Below are positions 37,436 to 49,500 of a stretch of DNA of 64,000 bases, piece after piece (the stretch's first letter is position 1; each line of letters opens with the position of its first letter). Both the position numbers and the translations under genes were made by a program. Source of the DNA: Allium sativum. Taxonomy: Eukaryota > Streptophyta > Magnoliopsida > Asparagales > Amaryllidaceae. Under the pieces are notes generated by a model. That model saw only the letters and a list, made by a program, of their open reading frames with translations. It had not been told where the DNA came from and made no database searches. The stretch covers positions 757,341,603 to 757,405,602 of the forward strand of contig CM060922.1 in assembly GCA_030737875.1 (NCBI GenBank), read 5' to 3'.

Positions 37436-38458
37436 ATCTCCCCCACTTAAAACTTTTCGTCCCCGAAAAGGAACAAAGTCGAAAATGGTTTGATTAATCA
37501 ACTCTATGTTCGATCCGGCTTCCATTCTCTAACTTTTTAGTTTCTGAGAATTTTCAAAATTTCAAAAATTTGGCTAACACCCTAAATTTTTGAAAAATTT
37601 CGCCATAACCTCCCCTGCACCGGGAGCATCGGGGAATTTCAAATAGCTTCCCCGGTCCTTCAGATCTCAAAAAGAAAAAGAAAAAGCCAAGCGGCTAGCC
37701 AATAGGCTCACAAAATCATCATCACCCAAACAAAACAGGAAATTATGTAGTAAACATGTACCTATTTGTCGGGCAAACAAATTTTATTCTCTGGCTCTAG
37801 CCTCCTTGCTATGACCTGTTCAATGATATATATGTATATGCAAGCAAATGCGACCAATTTTCAATACAATTCAATATTAGGCATAATGGTTCAAAATTAG
37901 CAAACAAATAAACAAACAACACAAACATCAATCAATTAGTGAATTATAGTTTCAAATCCATAAATTTTGATACATATACAAAAATCATGTTTTTGATACC
38001 AAATCACAACAATAGGCCCTATCTAATTTTGGTTCTCACACCAGTCTAATGGAAATATATAGAAATCACACCTTCGTCACTCGAAAATAAATGCTGATGA
38101 TGTTTCGAACCACCATCAGAACATTGTCGGGCTACTCGAGTGCGGTTCTATATCTACCCGGTATATTAAAACTTCGAATATACGTTTGCAAGACGTATAT
38201 GCAAATTCTTTATATACTGGACTGTCCAAATCAATATAAATAAATAATCAACTACGAATAATTGATTTAAATTTTCAAAACAAAATTTGTTTTCACTTTT
38301 AAAAATATACTCTTCACACTCGTTATAGGATACTACTGATCCCATCTCTAACGAGTCATTCTCATTGGATATTGCTAATCCAATATCTGATGAATTCTTT
38401 CGTATGTTTCTAATGTGTCTTGTTCTCTAGCTTTGTAAACCAAAGCTCTGATACCAAA
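37436..38458 (-). mobile_element. Element B internal domain (1023 bp, non-coding)
   Basis: The polypurine tract on the minus strand (TTTTAAGTGGGGGAGAT, 37452-37436) abuts the 3' LTR. The primer site TGGTATCAGAGC (38456-38445) is two bases from the 5' LTR and is initiator-Met type. Two stem-loops follow it. There is no gag, pol or other recognisable coding sequence. Recent mobility with so little internal sequence implies complete dependence on proteins made elsewhere. Confidence 0.92.
38318..38384 (-). ncRNA. Element B paired stem-loops after the primer site
   Basis: Minus strand, first: arms ATTGGAT and ATCCAAT (seven pairs) around loop TAGCAAT (38384-38364). Second: arms TGGGAT and ATCCTA around loop CAGTAGT (38344-38326), enclosed by an eight-pair outer stem ACTCGTTA/TAACGAGT (38356-38349 with 38325-38318). 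The first stem starts about 60 bases from the primer site. F has the same pair; A has one. Confidence 0.6.
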
Positions 38459-41400
38459 TGTGACGGCAACGGATTTCGCCCGGACCTAATCGATCGCTAA
38501 ACCGACCAAGACCGTTCGAATCCCGCATACGCTAACTTTGGGTATACAACACATCAGAACAAATAACAGAAGACTTCAATAAACATCATAATAATGTTAC
38601 ATCAGAGTACAGAATATCAGAGTATATCGAAAATAATACACAGCGGAAGATAAATTTACATAAATGTAATACAATGCACAGCGGAAATATAAACTACACA
38701 GCGGAAGACTGTAAATGCCTGGACACAGCTTAAAGCTTCAATCCAGAATCCTGCTCAAAACATCTGCAAAATAAAACTACTCGACTGCCCGTGTGGAAAA
38801 TAGGGGCACCCGAGTTCGCAAGGGAAAAGCAAACTACAGGTCAGTCATGGGACTGGTGTGAGAACTCAAAAACAGTTGTTAAACTTGTTTAAAAATAAGG
38901 CAAATCACGGGACCACGCCACTTTCGCGGAACGGGTTTACCCCCATGAAAGCCAGTGTATAAGCAACAATCAATATAGATATATGGATCTACTATGCATC
39001 ACACAACATGCAATATCCCAATCTACCCACTTAGATTAATCACAACACTTAGATTTTCCAAATCCAATTCAATTTACAGAAATTATTCCTTTGGATTTTA
39101 TTCCCGATTTCTTATTTCAAATCATTTGAAATACATATCTAACTTTCTATATCAAAGTAGATTTCACTTCGGGATCTCAAATCAAATCATTTGGAAATGT
39201 GAATTCCAAAACATAACAATGCATACAAACAAGTATGCAACCAAATATCGTGCTCCCCATCGACAAGGCAAAGGGTACGCACCTCGCAACTCGATATATA
39301 TATGTGCACCTACCCCACGTAGGAGTAGGCTACACCGACGATGCACCTCCCACTCGTGGAGAGCATACACCGCCCTCTCACCCATACTTTTAGTCTCAGG
39401 GTTACCCGAATCTTTAGCCACATACTAAATCATTTCATATCCCGAAGTAGGGAAAATCATTTCACAACATAATAATCACAAGTACTTTCAAAATATAGTA
39501 CTTCACATCTGTAATTCACGCATATGATCAGTCACTATTAATCACATAACCTTTGAGCTCGTACGTCTCAAAGAAGGGTGTTAAGCAAGAGAATAAATTC
39601 TCCGCCACCAAACAGATACATCATTAATAGCAACTGATCGAATACGCGATGAACCACAATGTAACATATAATACATTTCTAAATCATTTTAGAAATCATC
39701 GGGTTTTGGGCCTCGAAATCCTTTCTGTTTTATAAAACATTTTTATAAAACATTCCCTGTCCAAAATCGGGAATACGTTTCTTTTCGCTTTAAGAAAAAT
39801 ATCATTTCACAATCATTCATTAAATTTGAAATGAACACAATATCGCTAAACACCTTATCGTCAAATCGTGAAGTGTTTCACAAGGCGTTAGCACACGGAT
39901 ATTTTCAACCCAACCCAATGCTAAATGCAAAAGCATATTTTGCTCATAAACTGGTCGAGCACAATCCAAACCATCAATCAATCAAATTTGACATTAAATA
40001 TAAGGTTTTAAATAGAGAGAGTATTGACTTATATTTAACATCAAATCCTGAAACCAACAGATATCATATCGGGAATAACGATATCGATATCTTCCAAATT
40101 CCCATCACAATATCTGTAATCACGGAATCCAATATCGAAAATATCCATTGATAATTTCAATTCAAATCTAATCCAATTTATTTATTTTTAACCATTGGAT
40201 TATTTTTCTAGTTAACAACTAGTTCATTTCGATAAAAATCTATTTTTATCTTTTCAAATATGGAGTTTTTCATCCCAATTCTTCCCAAATCATTTCTTAT
40301 GATTTTACACAAATTATTACTATTTTTAATAATTTTATCAAGGCCTGTACGGTCGATTTCCATCAATGGCCATCGAACTGCACTTACAGCGACCTTTTTC
40401 GAATTTGATTTGGACGTATCTCCAAATCCAACCGTTAGATTTCAAATTTCTAATATTCCTTAGAAAGCTCTTTTCGATACGAACCCAACGGTTCTGATTT
40501 CAGGAGAATCCGACGGTCGGATCTCCCGTAATGTCCGTTCGAAGTCAATGGTCGAAATTCGCGAACTGCCGCAGCGCGGCGCGTTCTATTCAGGCCATTT
40601 ATTATATATATAATATATATTTCGTCGATTTCTATTTAAAACGAATTATATAAATAGTTTTGAATTCGTTTCAAAAACATTTTCAACTTCCTTTTCAATT
40701 CAAATCACAATTGAATTCTTCTTTATAGATTCGTTTTAAAATTCATTTCTATTCAATTCAAATTTCAATTCAATTTGAATTCGTTTTCAATTCAATTCGA
40801 ATTCGTTTTCTATTCAATTCAATTCGAATTCGTTTTCTATTCAATTCAATTCGAATTCGCTTTCTATTCAATTCAATTCGAATTCGTTTTCTATTCAATT
40901 CAATTCGAATTCGTTTTCTATTCAATTCAATTCGAATTCGTTTTCTATTCAATTCAATTCGAATTCGCTTTCTATTCAATTCAATTCGAATTCGTTTTCT
41001 ATTCAATTCAATTCGAATTCGCTTTCTATTCAATTCAATTCGAATTCGTTTTCTATTCAATTCAATTCGAATTCGTTTTCTATTCAATTCAATTCGAATT
41101 TTTCATATGCATCGTTTTCATTTCATATATATATATATATCGTTTTCAATTCGAATATTTCATATACATTGTTTTCAATTCGAATATTTTCACTTCGCTA
41201 TATATATAAATTTCACTTTTCATATATTCGATATTTTCACTTTCAATATATTCGATATTTTCACTTTCGATATATTCGATATTTTCACTTTCAATATATT
41301 CGATATTTTCACTTTCGATATATATAAATTTCACTTTCAATATATATGTTATTTCACTTCGCTATATATATATAAATTTCACTTTTTATATATATGTTAT

Positions 41401-43663
41401 TTCACTTCGCTATATATATATAAATTTCACTTTTTATATATATGTTATTTCACTTCGCTATCAATCAATTTTCACAACAATTTCAACCAATAAATATCGT
41501 CCATGGTTTGTGGACGAGGGGCGTATATATATATATATATAGATATTTATATATAGCAATTCACTTCCATTTTCAACACATATATAAAATTATAAAAAGA
41601 AATTGAAGAGTGAGAAATCCTCACCAATAGCTATCCACTAACACGATTTTTTCCTTAATAGAAATCTTCGCCTACTTCGCCTTCTTGTTGCTTTCGTTGC
41701 CTGTATCCTCTACATAGGTAAAAAAAATCGAATTTTTACTATGTTATTCAATATATAAAGATTGCATTTTGACTTCGCTATTAAATATAAAGATTATATT
41801 TTTATTATTCTTTTGATGCAAAATTATATTTTTATTGCTTTAAAAATATGAGAATCATACCTTACTTCTTCTACTTAACAAAAATTCCATCTTTTCTATT
41901 TTTAAAAATATGATCTTTATTTTCAAGTCCAAATCCTTTTTTTAAAAATCAGGCTTTATACTTAAAAAAAATCATTTCAGTTTTATACTTTTTTTAAAAA
42001 AAAATCATTTCAGTTTTAAAATACTTTTTAAAAATCCAGTTTTAAAATACTTTTTAAAAATCCAGTTTTAAAATACTTTTTAAAAATCCAGTTTTAAAAT
42101 ACTTTTTAAAAATCCAGTTTTAAAATACTTTTTAAAAATCCAGTTTTAAAATACTTTAAAATTCAGTTTTAATATACTTTTTAAAAATCCAGTTTTAAAA
42201 TACTTTAAAATTCAGTTTTAATATACTTTAAAATTCAGTTTTAAAATACTTTTTAAAACATTTCAGTTTTTCTTTTATAAAAAATCTGTTTTAACTTGCT
42301 TTTATAAAATCAGTTTTTAATTTTCAGTTTTTAAACCTAATTTTATAAATTCAGTTTTTTTAAATTACGTTTATATAAAATAAAAATAAAATAATAAAAA
42401 TAAAAGGAAATACTTACAGGGGGGAAAGAACTTCGCAGTTCGTCGGCGGCAAGGCGGAGTTGGGCTTCGCGGTGGCGTTGTGGCTTCGAACGGTGAAAGC
42501 GTTGACTTCGGGGGGGCTCTTCGTCGCGCTCGTGCGGTCTGGGAGGGGGGCTGCTCTGCTCTTGGCGGCGTTCGCCTGAGGGGGGGGGGCAGTCAGATTG
42601 AAGGAGGAGGAGAAGCGGTGGATCGGCTGCGTCGATCGATAGTCTTAGGGTTTTCTTCCCCTTTTTTTTTTATTTAGTTTCTGGTTGTAATCGAATGAAC
42701 GGGGGGGCCAGTACGAAGGTAAAGGGGGGAGAAAGAATTTATTTTATATTTTTTTTTTATTTAATTATTCAAAAAGGTTGACTTTTACATACGACCTCAA
42801 AACGAGGCCCACCGCCTGTCGTCCATAGCGTTTCACCCCCATTCCGAACACAATGGGATATGTATCGCAAGCTGATTTGATCGTTACAATCAGTTTCCTT
42901 TTGAATTTTCATTTAAATCATTATATTGAATTTTAAACGCACATTTCAAATTACCGGGGTCACATACTAACTAGAAAAATTCCAGAAAAACATTTTCTAG
43001 CTTCGTATTGACGATATGGTCATAACAAAACTAGTTTCGTCGAATTCTGAGACCGTTTGAAAAATGGCCAATTTCCAGTCGATTAAAATCAACTGAAATG
43101 GTCAAAACACGTTTTCCTTTACCACGCTCACATATTGATTCGAAAAATTATGAAATTTGAAATCTAGCAATAACTTTACACTGCGGACCCAACAAAAGTG
43201 GTTTCGTCGAAATCCGAGGTCGTTTGCAAAATTGCTATTTTTAAGGGCCTTATATATATAAAAATATATATAAATTCCACAGCGACTATTTCTAATTTTA
43301 AACTGGACATATCTTATCATTTCTAAAATGAAATCTCAGTTTGTTAACTTCGTTACAAAGATATAGTTATACAGATTCAAATATTTCTTGTTTCGTTCAA
43401 TTCTGACTTATATTGAATTCTGTATACTCATTTGAAATTAGAAATCGAATTTTCGAACTACCGCGCCATTTTCAATTCCTTTTATAATTATATATAATTA
43501 TTATATATTCTAACGACGACGTATATAAATATATTCGTTCGAATTCTATTCAAACTAAATTTTTCGACGATATTATTTAAAATAATTCATTTTGAATATT
43601 CAAAATTCGCTAAAATTGCCGAAATAAAAATTTTAAACTGGCCCAGATTTTCGGGTTGTTACA
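38459..43663 (-). mobile_element. Element B, 5' LTR (5205 bp)
   Basis: Near-identical partner of 32226-37435, in the upstream position for the minus orientation, so its U3 would drive the genomic transcript. Predicted promoter near 42677-42645, candidate donor GTAAGT near 42412, U3 palindrome repeats (about 43030, 43195). Poly-G runs near 42419 and 42580 differ in length from the other copy. Confidence 0.95.
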
Positions 43664-43668
43664 TTATT

Positions 43669-46480
43669 TTTGTTGAATTGAATTAAAATTGTCAATTCAA
43701 TATAAAATTATTATTTGTTGAATTGAATTAGATCGTCTATTCAATATTAAAAATATCTTTTTATCATTTTTGAACATTGAAATAGAATTACCAAATCAAC
43801 ATAAAACATTATTTTATCATTTTTATTATATTGAATTATAATTGTCAATACAATTGAAAATATATCATTGTTGTTTATACCATTGAATGGAAATAAAAAG
43901 TTATTCTTTTATTTGCATTCTTCGATGCAAATAAATATTGATATAAAAAGTCGTTCTTTTATTTGCATTCCTTGATGCAAATATACATTGCTATAAAAAG
44001 TTATTCTTTTATTTGCACTCTTTGATGCAAATAAACATTGAATCAAAAAGGTTATTCTTTTATTTGCATTCCTTGATGCAAATCAATGATAAATTAAAAG
44101 GTTATTCTTTTATTTGCATTCCTTGATGCAAATATAAGATGAATTAAAAAGTTGTTACTTTATTTACATTCTTTGTTGCAAATATACACTGAAATTAAAG
44201 GTTATACGTTTATTTGCATTCTTTGATGTAAACAAAATGTTGAAATAAAAAGTTTTATTTTCTTATTTACATTCTTTGATGCAAATATAACATATTTTAA
44301 AATGGTTATATTTTTATTTGTATTTTAGGTACAAATAAAAACATGATTTAGAAAGTTACATTTGTAATTGTATTTTAGATACAAATAAAAGCATGATTTA
44401 AAGGGTTGCATTTTTGTTTTCAATTTTAGATGCAAACAAACCATTAAGATAAAGTTGCATTTTTGTTTGCAAACTTAGATGCAAACAAAACATTTAATTA
44501 CAGTTACACTTTTATTTGCATATTTAGATGCAAATAAACACCGTAGAGAAAGGTTACATTTTTATTTGCATATTTAGATGCACATAAAACATTGAATTGA
44601 ATGTTGCATTTTTTCCTTGATGTTAATCAAACATAAATTAAAAAGTTGCAATTTATTTTGCATTTTAGAGATAAATAAAAGGGTGCGTTTTTTAGAGGTC
44701 CCTATTAGGTTTCAAAATATAAAAAAAACCCAGTCATAAACTTATTGTAAATTTAGTCCCTATTTTTCGAAAATTCATAAAAAAAATATAAAAAAATCAC
44801 GATAATTCGTATTTAAATTAAACATGTACTCGCCCAAAAATTCAGATCATAATAAAATCAAAACATGCATCAAAATCAAAAAAATACAGAAAACAACGAA
44901 AAATGTAGTAATTTGCATCAAATCATGCACATATTTGGAATACTTGCATTCATCTATGCAAGTATTTCTCTGTTATATTTTTACATGCAATACTTGCATA
45001 CATGTGTGCAAGTATTTAAAATAGTTGCATACATGTATGAAAGTTTCTGCACACATTTTATTTTCACATGTAAATACTTGCATGCATGTGTGCAAGTATT
45101 TCAAATAGTTGCACACATGTATGCAAGTTTCTGCATACATTTTCAACTAAAACAGCTTCAGAAATACTTTCATACATGTATGCAACTATTGGCAAAAGTT
45201 GCATACATGTATGCAACTATTTGCAAGTTTTAAATTCACAATACATCCCTGTAATTAATGTTTTCTCTGTAAACCCGCCCCCTATTTTAGCTGCCGCCTG
45301 GAATCTTCCGCCTGCCACTTTCCATACCTCCGCCTCTTTCGTTTTCTGTCCAAATTTTCAGGCGCTATCACTTAAAAAAAAAAAAAATCTAAAATCTATA
45401 AATATTCTCGAAAGTCCATAGAAATTTAAAAAAAAAGTTGCATAAATGTATGCAACTTTTACGAATAGTTGCATACATTTATGCAACTATTCGAATACAC
45501 ATGCATATATTTATGCACGCCTGTTTGAAAAATTGCATACATGTATGCAGTTTTTCTATATAACTGCATACATGTGTGCATATATGTCAAAATACATGCA
45601 AACGTGAATAAGTTGCACGTAGGTATGCAGTTTTTAAATAAATGCATCGGCAGATGCATGTTTTAACAATATGTGCATACATGTATGCATTTATACTGCA
45701 GTTTTGACGCAGATTTGAAATAAATGCATACATGTATGCAACTAATCGATTTATATGCATGTTTTGATGCAATTTACTGCATTTCGTTGATTTTCTGTAT
45801 TTCGTGATTTTGACGTTGTTTTTAATGTTTTTTTGATCTGATTTTTTTCACGATTAATTGTTTTAATTAAATACGAATTTACATGGTTTTTTAATATTTT
45901 TTTTATATTTTTTTATATGTTTTTGAAAAATAGGGACCTAATTTACAATAAGTTTATGACCGGATGTGAGCCTAATTAAGTTTCGTTTTAGGGATGTGTG
46001 CCTAATATTCACTAAATAAAACATAGTAAAAAAAAGGTTACAATTTTTTTTATTTACATATTAGATGTAAATAAAGACATAGAATTAAAAATACATTTTT
46101 ATTTACATTGTAAATGTAAATGAAACCACAAAATGAAAAGTTACATGTTTATTTACATTACAGATGTAAATAAAAGCTTAAATTAAAAAGTTATTTTTTT
46201 ATCTACAATTTAGATGTGAATAAAAGAGTAGATTAAAAAGTTATATTTTTATTTACATGCTAGATGTAAATAAAAGAATAGATTAAAGAATTACATTTTT
46301 ATTTACACTTTAGTTAAAATAAAAAGAATAGAATTGAAAGTTACATTTTTATTGTCATTTTAAAGACAAAGAAAAAAGTAGAATAAAATGTCACATTTTA
46401 TGGTCATTTTATATGAACAAGAAGAATAGATTTTAATGTTATATTTTTACTGTCATTTTATATACATTAAAAAGAATTAG
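43669..46480 (+). repeat. Hairpin-unit tandem array, F 5' LTR copy (interrupted by G2)
   Basis: Units of about 50 bases, each with an inverted pair such as ATTTGCAT ... ATGCAAAT separated by 4-8 bases. The array continues across G2 (44681-46012) and, beyond B, at 31980-32225. Matches 58080-59790 in the 3' LTR, where it is uninterrupted. Confidence 0.85.
44681..46012. mobile_element. MULE-like non-autonomous DNA element G2 (1332 bp)
   Basis: Perfect 9-bp duplication TAAATAAAA (44672-44680, 46013-46021); the empty site is seen in the 3' LTR near 59321. Terminal inverted repeats of roughly 170 bases with the same inner block as G1. The interior carries about 14 palindromes on the theme TTGCATACATGTATGCAA at 44935-45230 and 45436-45745, separated by a less AT-rich stretch (about 45270-45360). 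No transposase frame; open frames here are produced by the palindromes. Confidence 0.9.
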
Positions 46481-46529
46481 AGATTAAAATCGAATAGGTG
46501 AACAGTAAAAAATATACATCTTTGTTTCG

Positions 46530-49500
46530 TGTAATGACCCGGGATTTTGTCGACTTTGGTTATCGCCATAAACTCAATGATGACTAACCAAACATCGAAA
46601 AATACCGATCATTAATGAAAGAAATTAGAGGATGAGGAAAGATAAGATAGAAACTTAGAATAGAAGAAGAAGAAGAACACAACATCAGAGTAACACGAAT
46701 CTCACAGCGGAACGAATAACATATAATATATGTAACATAACTTTGAAATATACATCTATACTTGAATATACATCATTATCAAAGTACAGCACTCACAACA
46801 CAGCGGAAATAACTATAGCTATATAATCCTGAAGCCTCCTGCTCCAAGCTCTTCCAGTATATCTGTAAATCCTGACTACTTGACTGCCCGTACAAATTTA
46901 GGCACCCAAGAGTTTAGGGAAAACAAAACAAAATAAACTCCGGGTCAGTCATGGGACTGGTATGAGTAAAACAGTTTAAAACAGTTCAAACAGGTAAACG
47001 ATATCTCATAAGACTACGCCGTATAACAGAACGGGTTTTTCCCTTATGAGAATCCAAATTATCTTTATATCAAAAGCCTTTTGATATTATAATAATGTCT
47101 ATCAACCACAGTATAATAATCATCTAGCAGAAACGCTTTCATCTCACGTTCTACATATATAGTATACAATCAAAACCGCAAGCACGTATTGGGTAATGGG
47201 TTTCCAACTATGACAAGGTATGGAGCCACCTTTCGCTAGTGTACCTCTAGAAAGGAATACACTGGGTTCAGCAAGAACATCTTGCAACCCGGCCACACAT
47301 GACCGACCACTCATTTCGCTTGAGTGTATCGAATGTATATCACCAACGGTTGGGATCAGCAACCGTTTCCCGAATGGAACAGCATCAACAATAGATTTTT
47401 AGAAGTAAATGAAACTCTAGATCAGGTGATTATACACCCTACTTCGGTGCGACCGACTTAGCCACGTTGCCTGCCCGATTTCTGTCATTTACCGGATGTG
47501 AGGCTAAAAGATACGCTTTATCATCACACCAGATTCACTTTGAATGCCACATCGTCAAATCCATCAAATCACCGATTGACGTCTTCAACCATACATTATG
47601 TGTTAGCTAAAAGAAGTTTCCTTCTCCGCTTCCACTCTTGGTACAGTTGGAGAAATCATTATACGTGATCGTCTGGAAATACTCTGTCAGACATCCGTCC
47701 ATACAAGTCATCCAGGAACAGGATGAACCGAAGGCACTATTCTGTAAACAGGATAGCCCTTGCATAACTCCCTCTTCAATTTCCTTTGGCATATATGATT
47801 CGCAACGCTTATGCCAATACAGAGTGGTTCTTTGGAAAATAATCCAACCGGTCTCTCCATATTAACAACGTTAAAATGGTCAAAACTTCGATAGTCTGTG
47901 ATTTAACTATCGAAGAAGAACAGGTGTGCAAACAACGATATTATTTCCAATTGGAAATTTATATCGATCAAACATCATTCAACATTTATCTCTTTATTTC
48001 ATTAATTTACTTATCTCCTCTTTCCCTATATTCAATATTTCTTATTTTCTAAATTTGGAAAATATACGTTATTAACAATGGAAAACATTTCCATTTCTTG
48101 TTTTCTTTATTAGAAAACATTTCTGGTTTCTTATTTGGAAAACATTTCCAAAGCTTCTTCAGTGGACTTAGACAGATGTTTAAACAAACCATCGCGATGC
48201 CAACTCAAACCATTTCCTTTAATTACTAAATTCACTTAACTATCCTTTACTATCGAACCTTAACCATTCCTTAGTTAAAAATGAAGTCAATCAAGTTGGG
48301 GTAATACTACCTCTCAGAACTTGACTGAACAACGTTTCAAACCTTGAAATAGACAAAGTTCACCCTTTTAATTCTTTAACAAACTTCCTTACGTAACTCT
48401 CTTTCAAATCTTTTCTATTCGATAATTCTTTCCTTCGATAATGTATATTCGATAACTCTATTCAACTTATTCTATTCACTTAACTCTTTTGATTTAACTC
48501 TAACTCTATTCACTTAACTCCTATCGAATAAACTATATTCGATAACTCTTTTAATTCTATTTGAATAAACTATATATTCGATTAACTCCTTTTACTCTAT
48601 TCGAATAAACTATATTCGATTAACTCCTTTATTCTATTTGAATAAACTATATTCGATTAACTCCTTTCATCTATTCGAATAAACTATATTCGATTAACTC
48701 TATTATTCTATTCGAATAAACTATATTCGATTAACTCCTTTCTTCTATTCGAATAAACTATATTCGATTAACTCTATTATTCTATTCGAATAAACTATAT
48801 TCGGTTAACTCCTTTTACTTTATTCGAATAAACTATATATTCGATTATCTCCTTTTACTCTATTCGAATAAACTATATTCGATTAACTCCTTTATTCTAT
48901 ATGAATAAACTATATTCGATTAACTCCTTTATTCTATTTGAATAAACTATATTCGATTAACTCCTTTCTTTAACTCTAGTCGATTAAACTAACATTGATT
49001 AACTCCTAATTGGTTTAGCTCTAACTGATCAACTCTAACTGGTTTAACTCTACGCTTTAACCTAACTGATTTACTCTAACCAATTAACTCTAACTGGTTA
49101 ACCCTAACTGATTAACTCTGGTTGATTAACTCTAATCAATTAATTCTATTCGATGAATTCTGATCGAATAACTCCTTTTGGCTAAACTATATTCGAATAT
49201 CTCCTTTTAATTTTATACGATAACTTCCGTTATTCTATTCGAATAACTAACTCGATTAACTACTTTTCGAATAAACTATTCATTTATAAAGATTTACTTT
49301 TAGTAACGGTTCTTCACTTTACAAATGATTTCCTTTTATTCTAACTTATCCTTTGATTTTATAAATATTTCTTTTATAAAAATCTTTTCCTTTTCTATAT
49401 AAAATCCATCGGTTTTATATAAATAATTCATTTCCAAAATACACTTTGAAAAATCCCCTTTCCCATATCCAGTATTTCTTATGGTATTTAACATACCATA

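Noticed and set aside
44824..45421. Overlapping plus-strand frames of 66-122 codons in G2
   Set aside because: Arise from repeated TGCATACATGTATGCA palindromes, with similar nonsense repeats in several frames.
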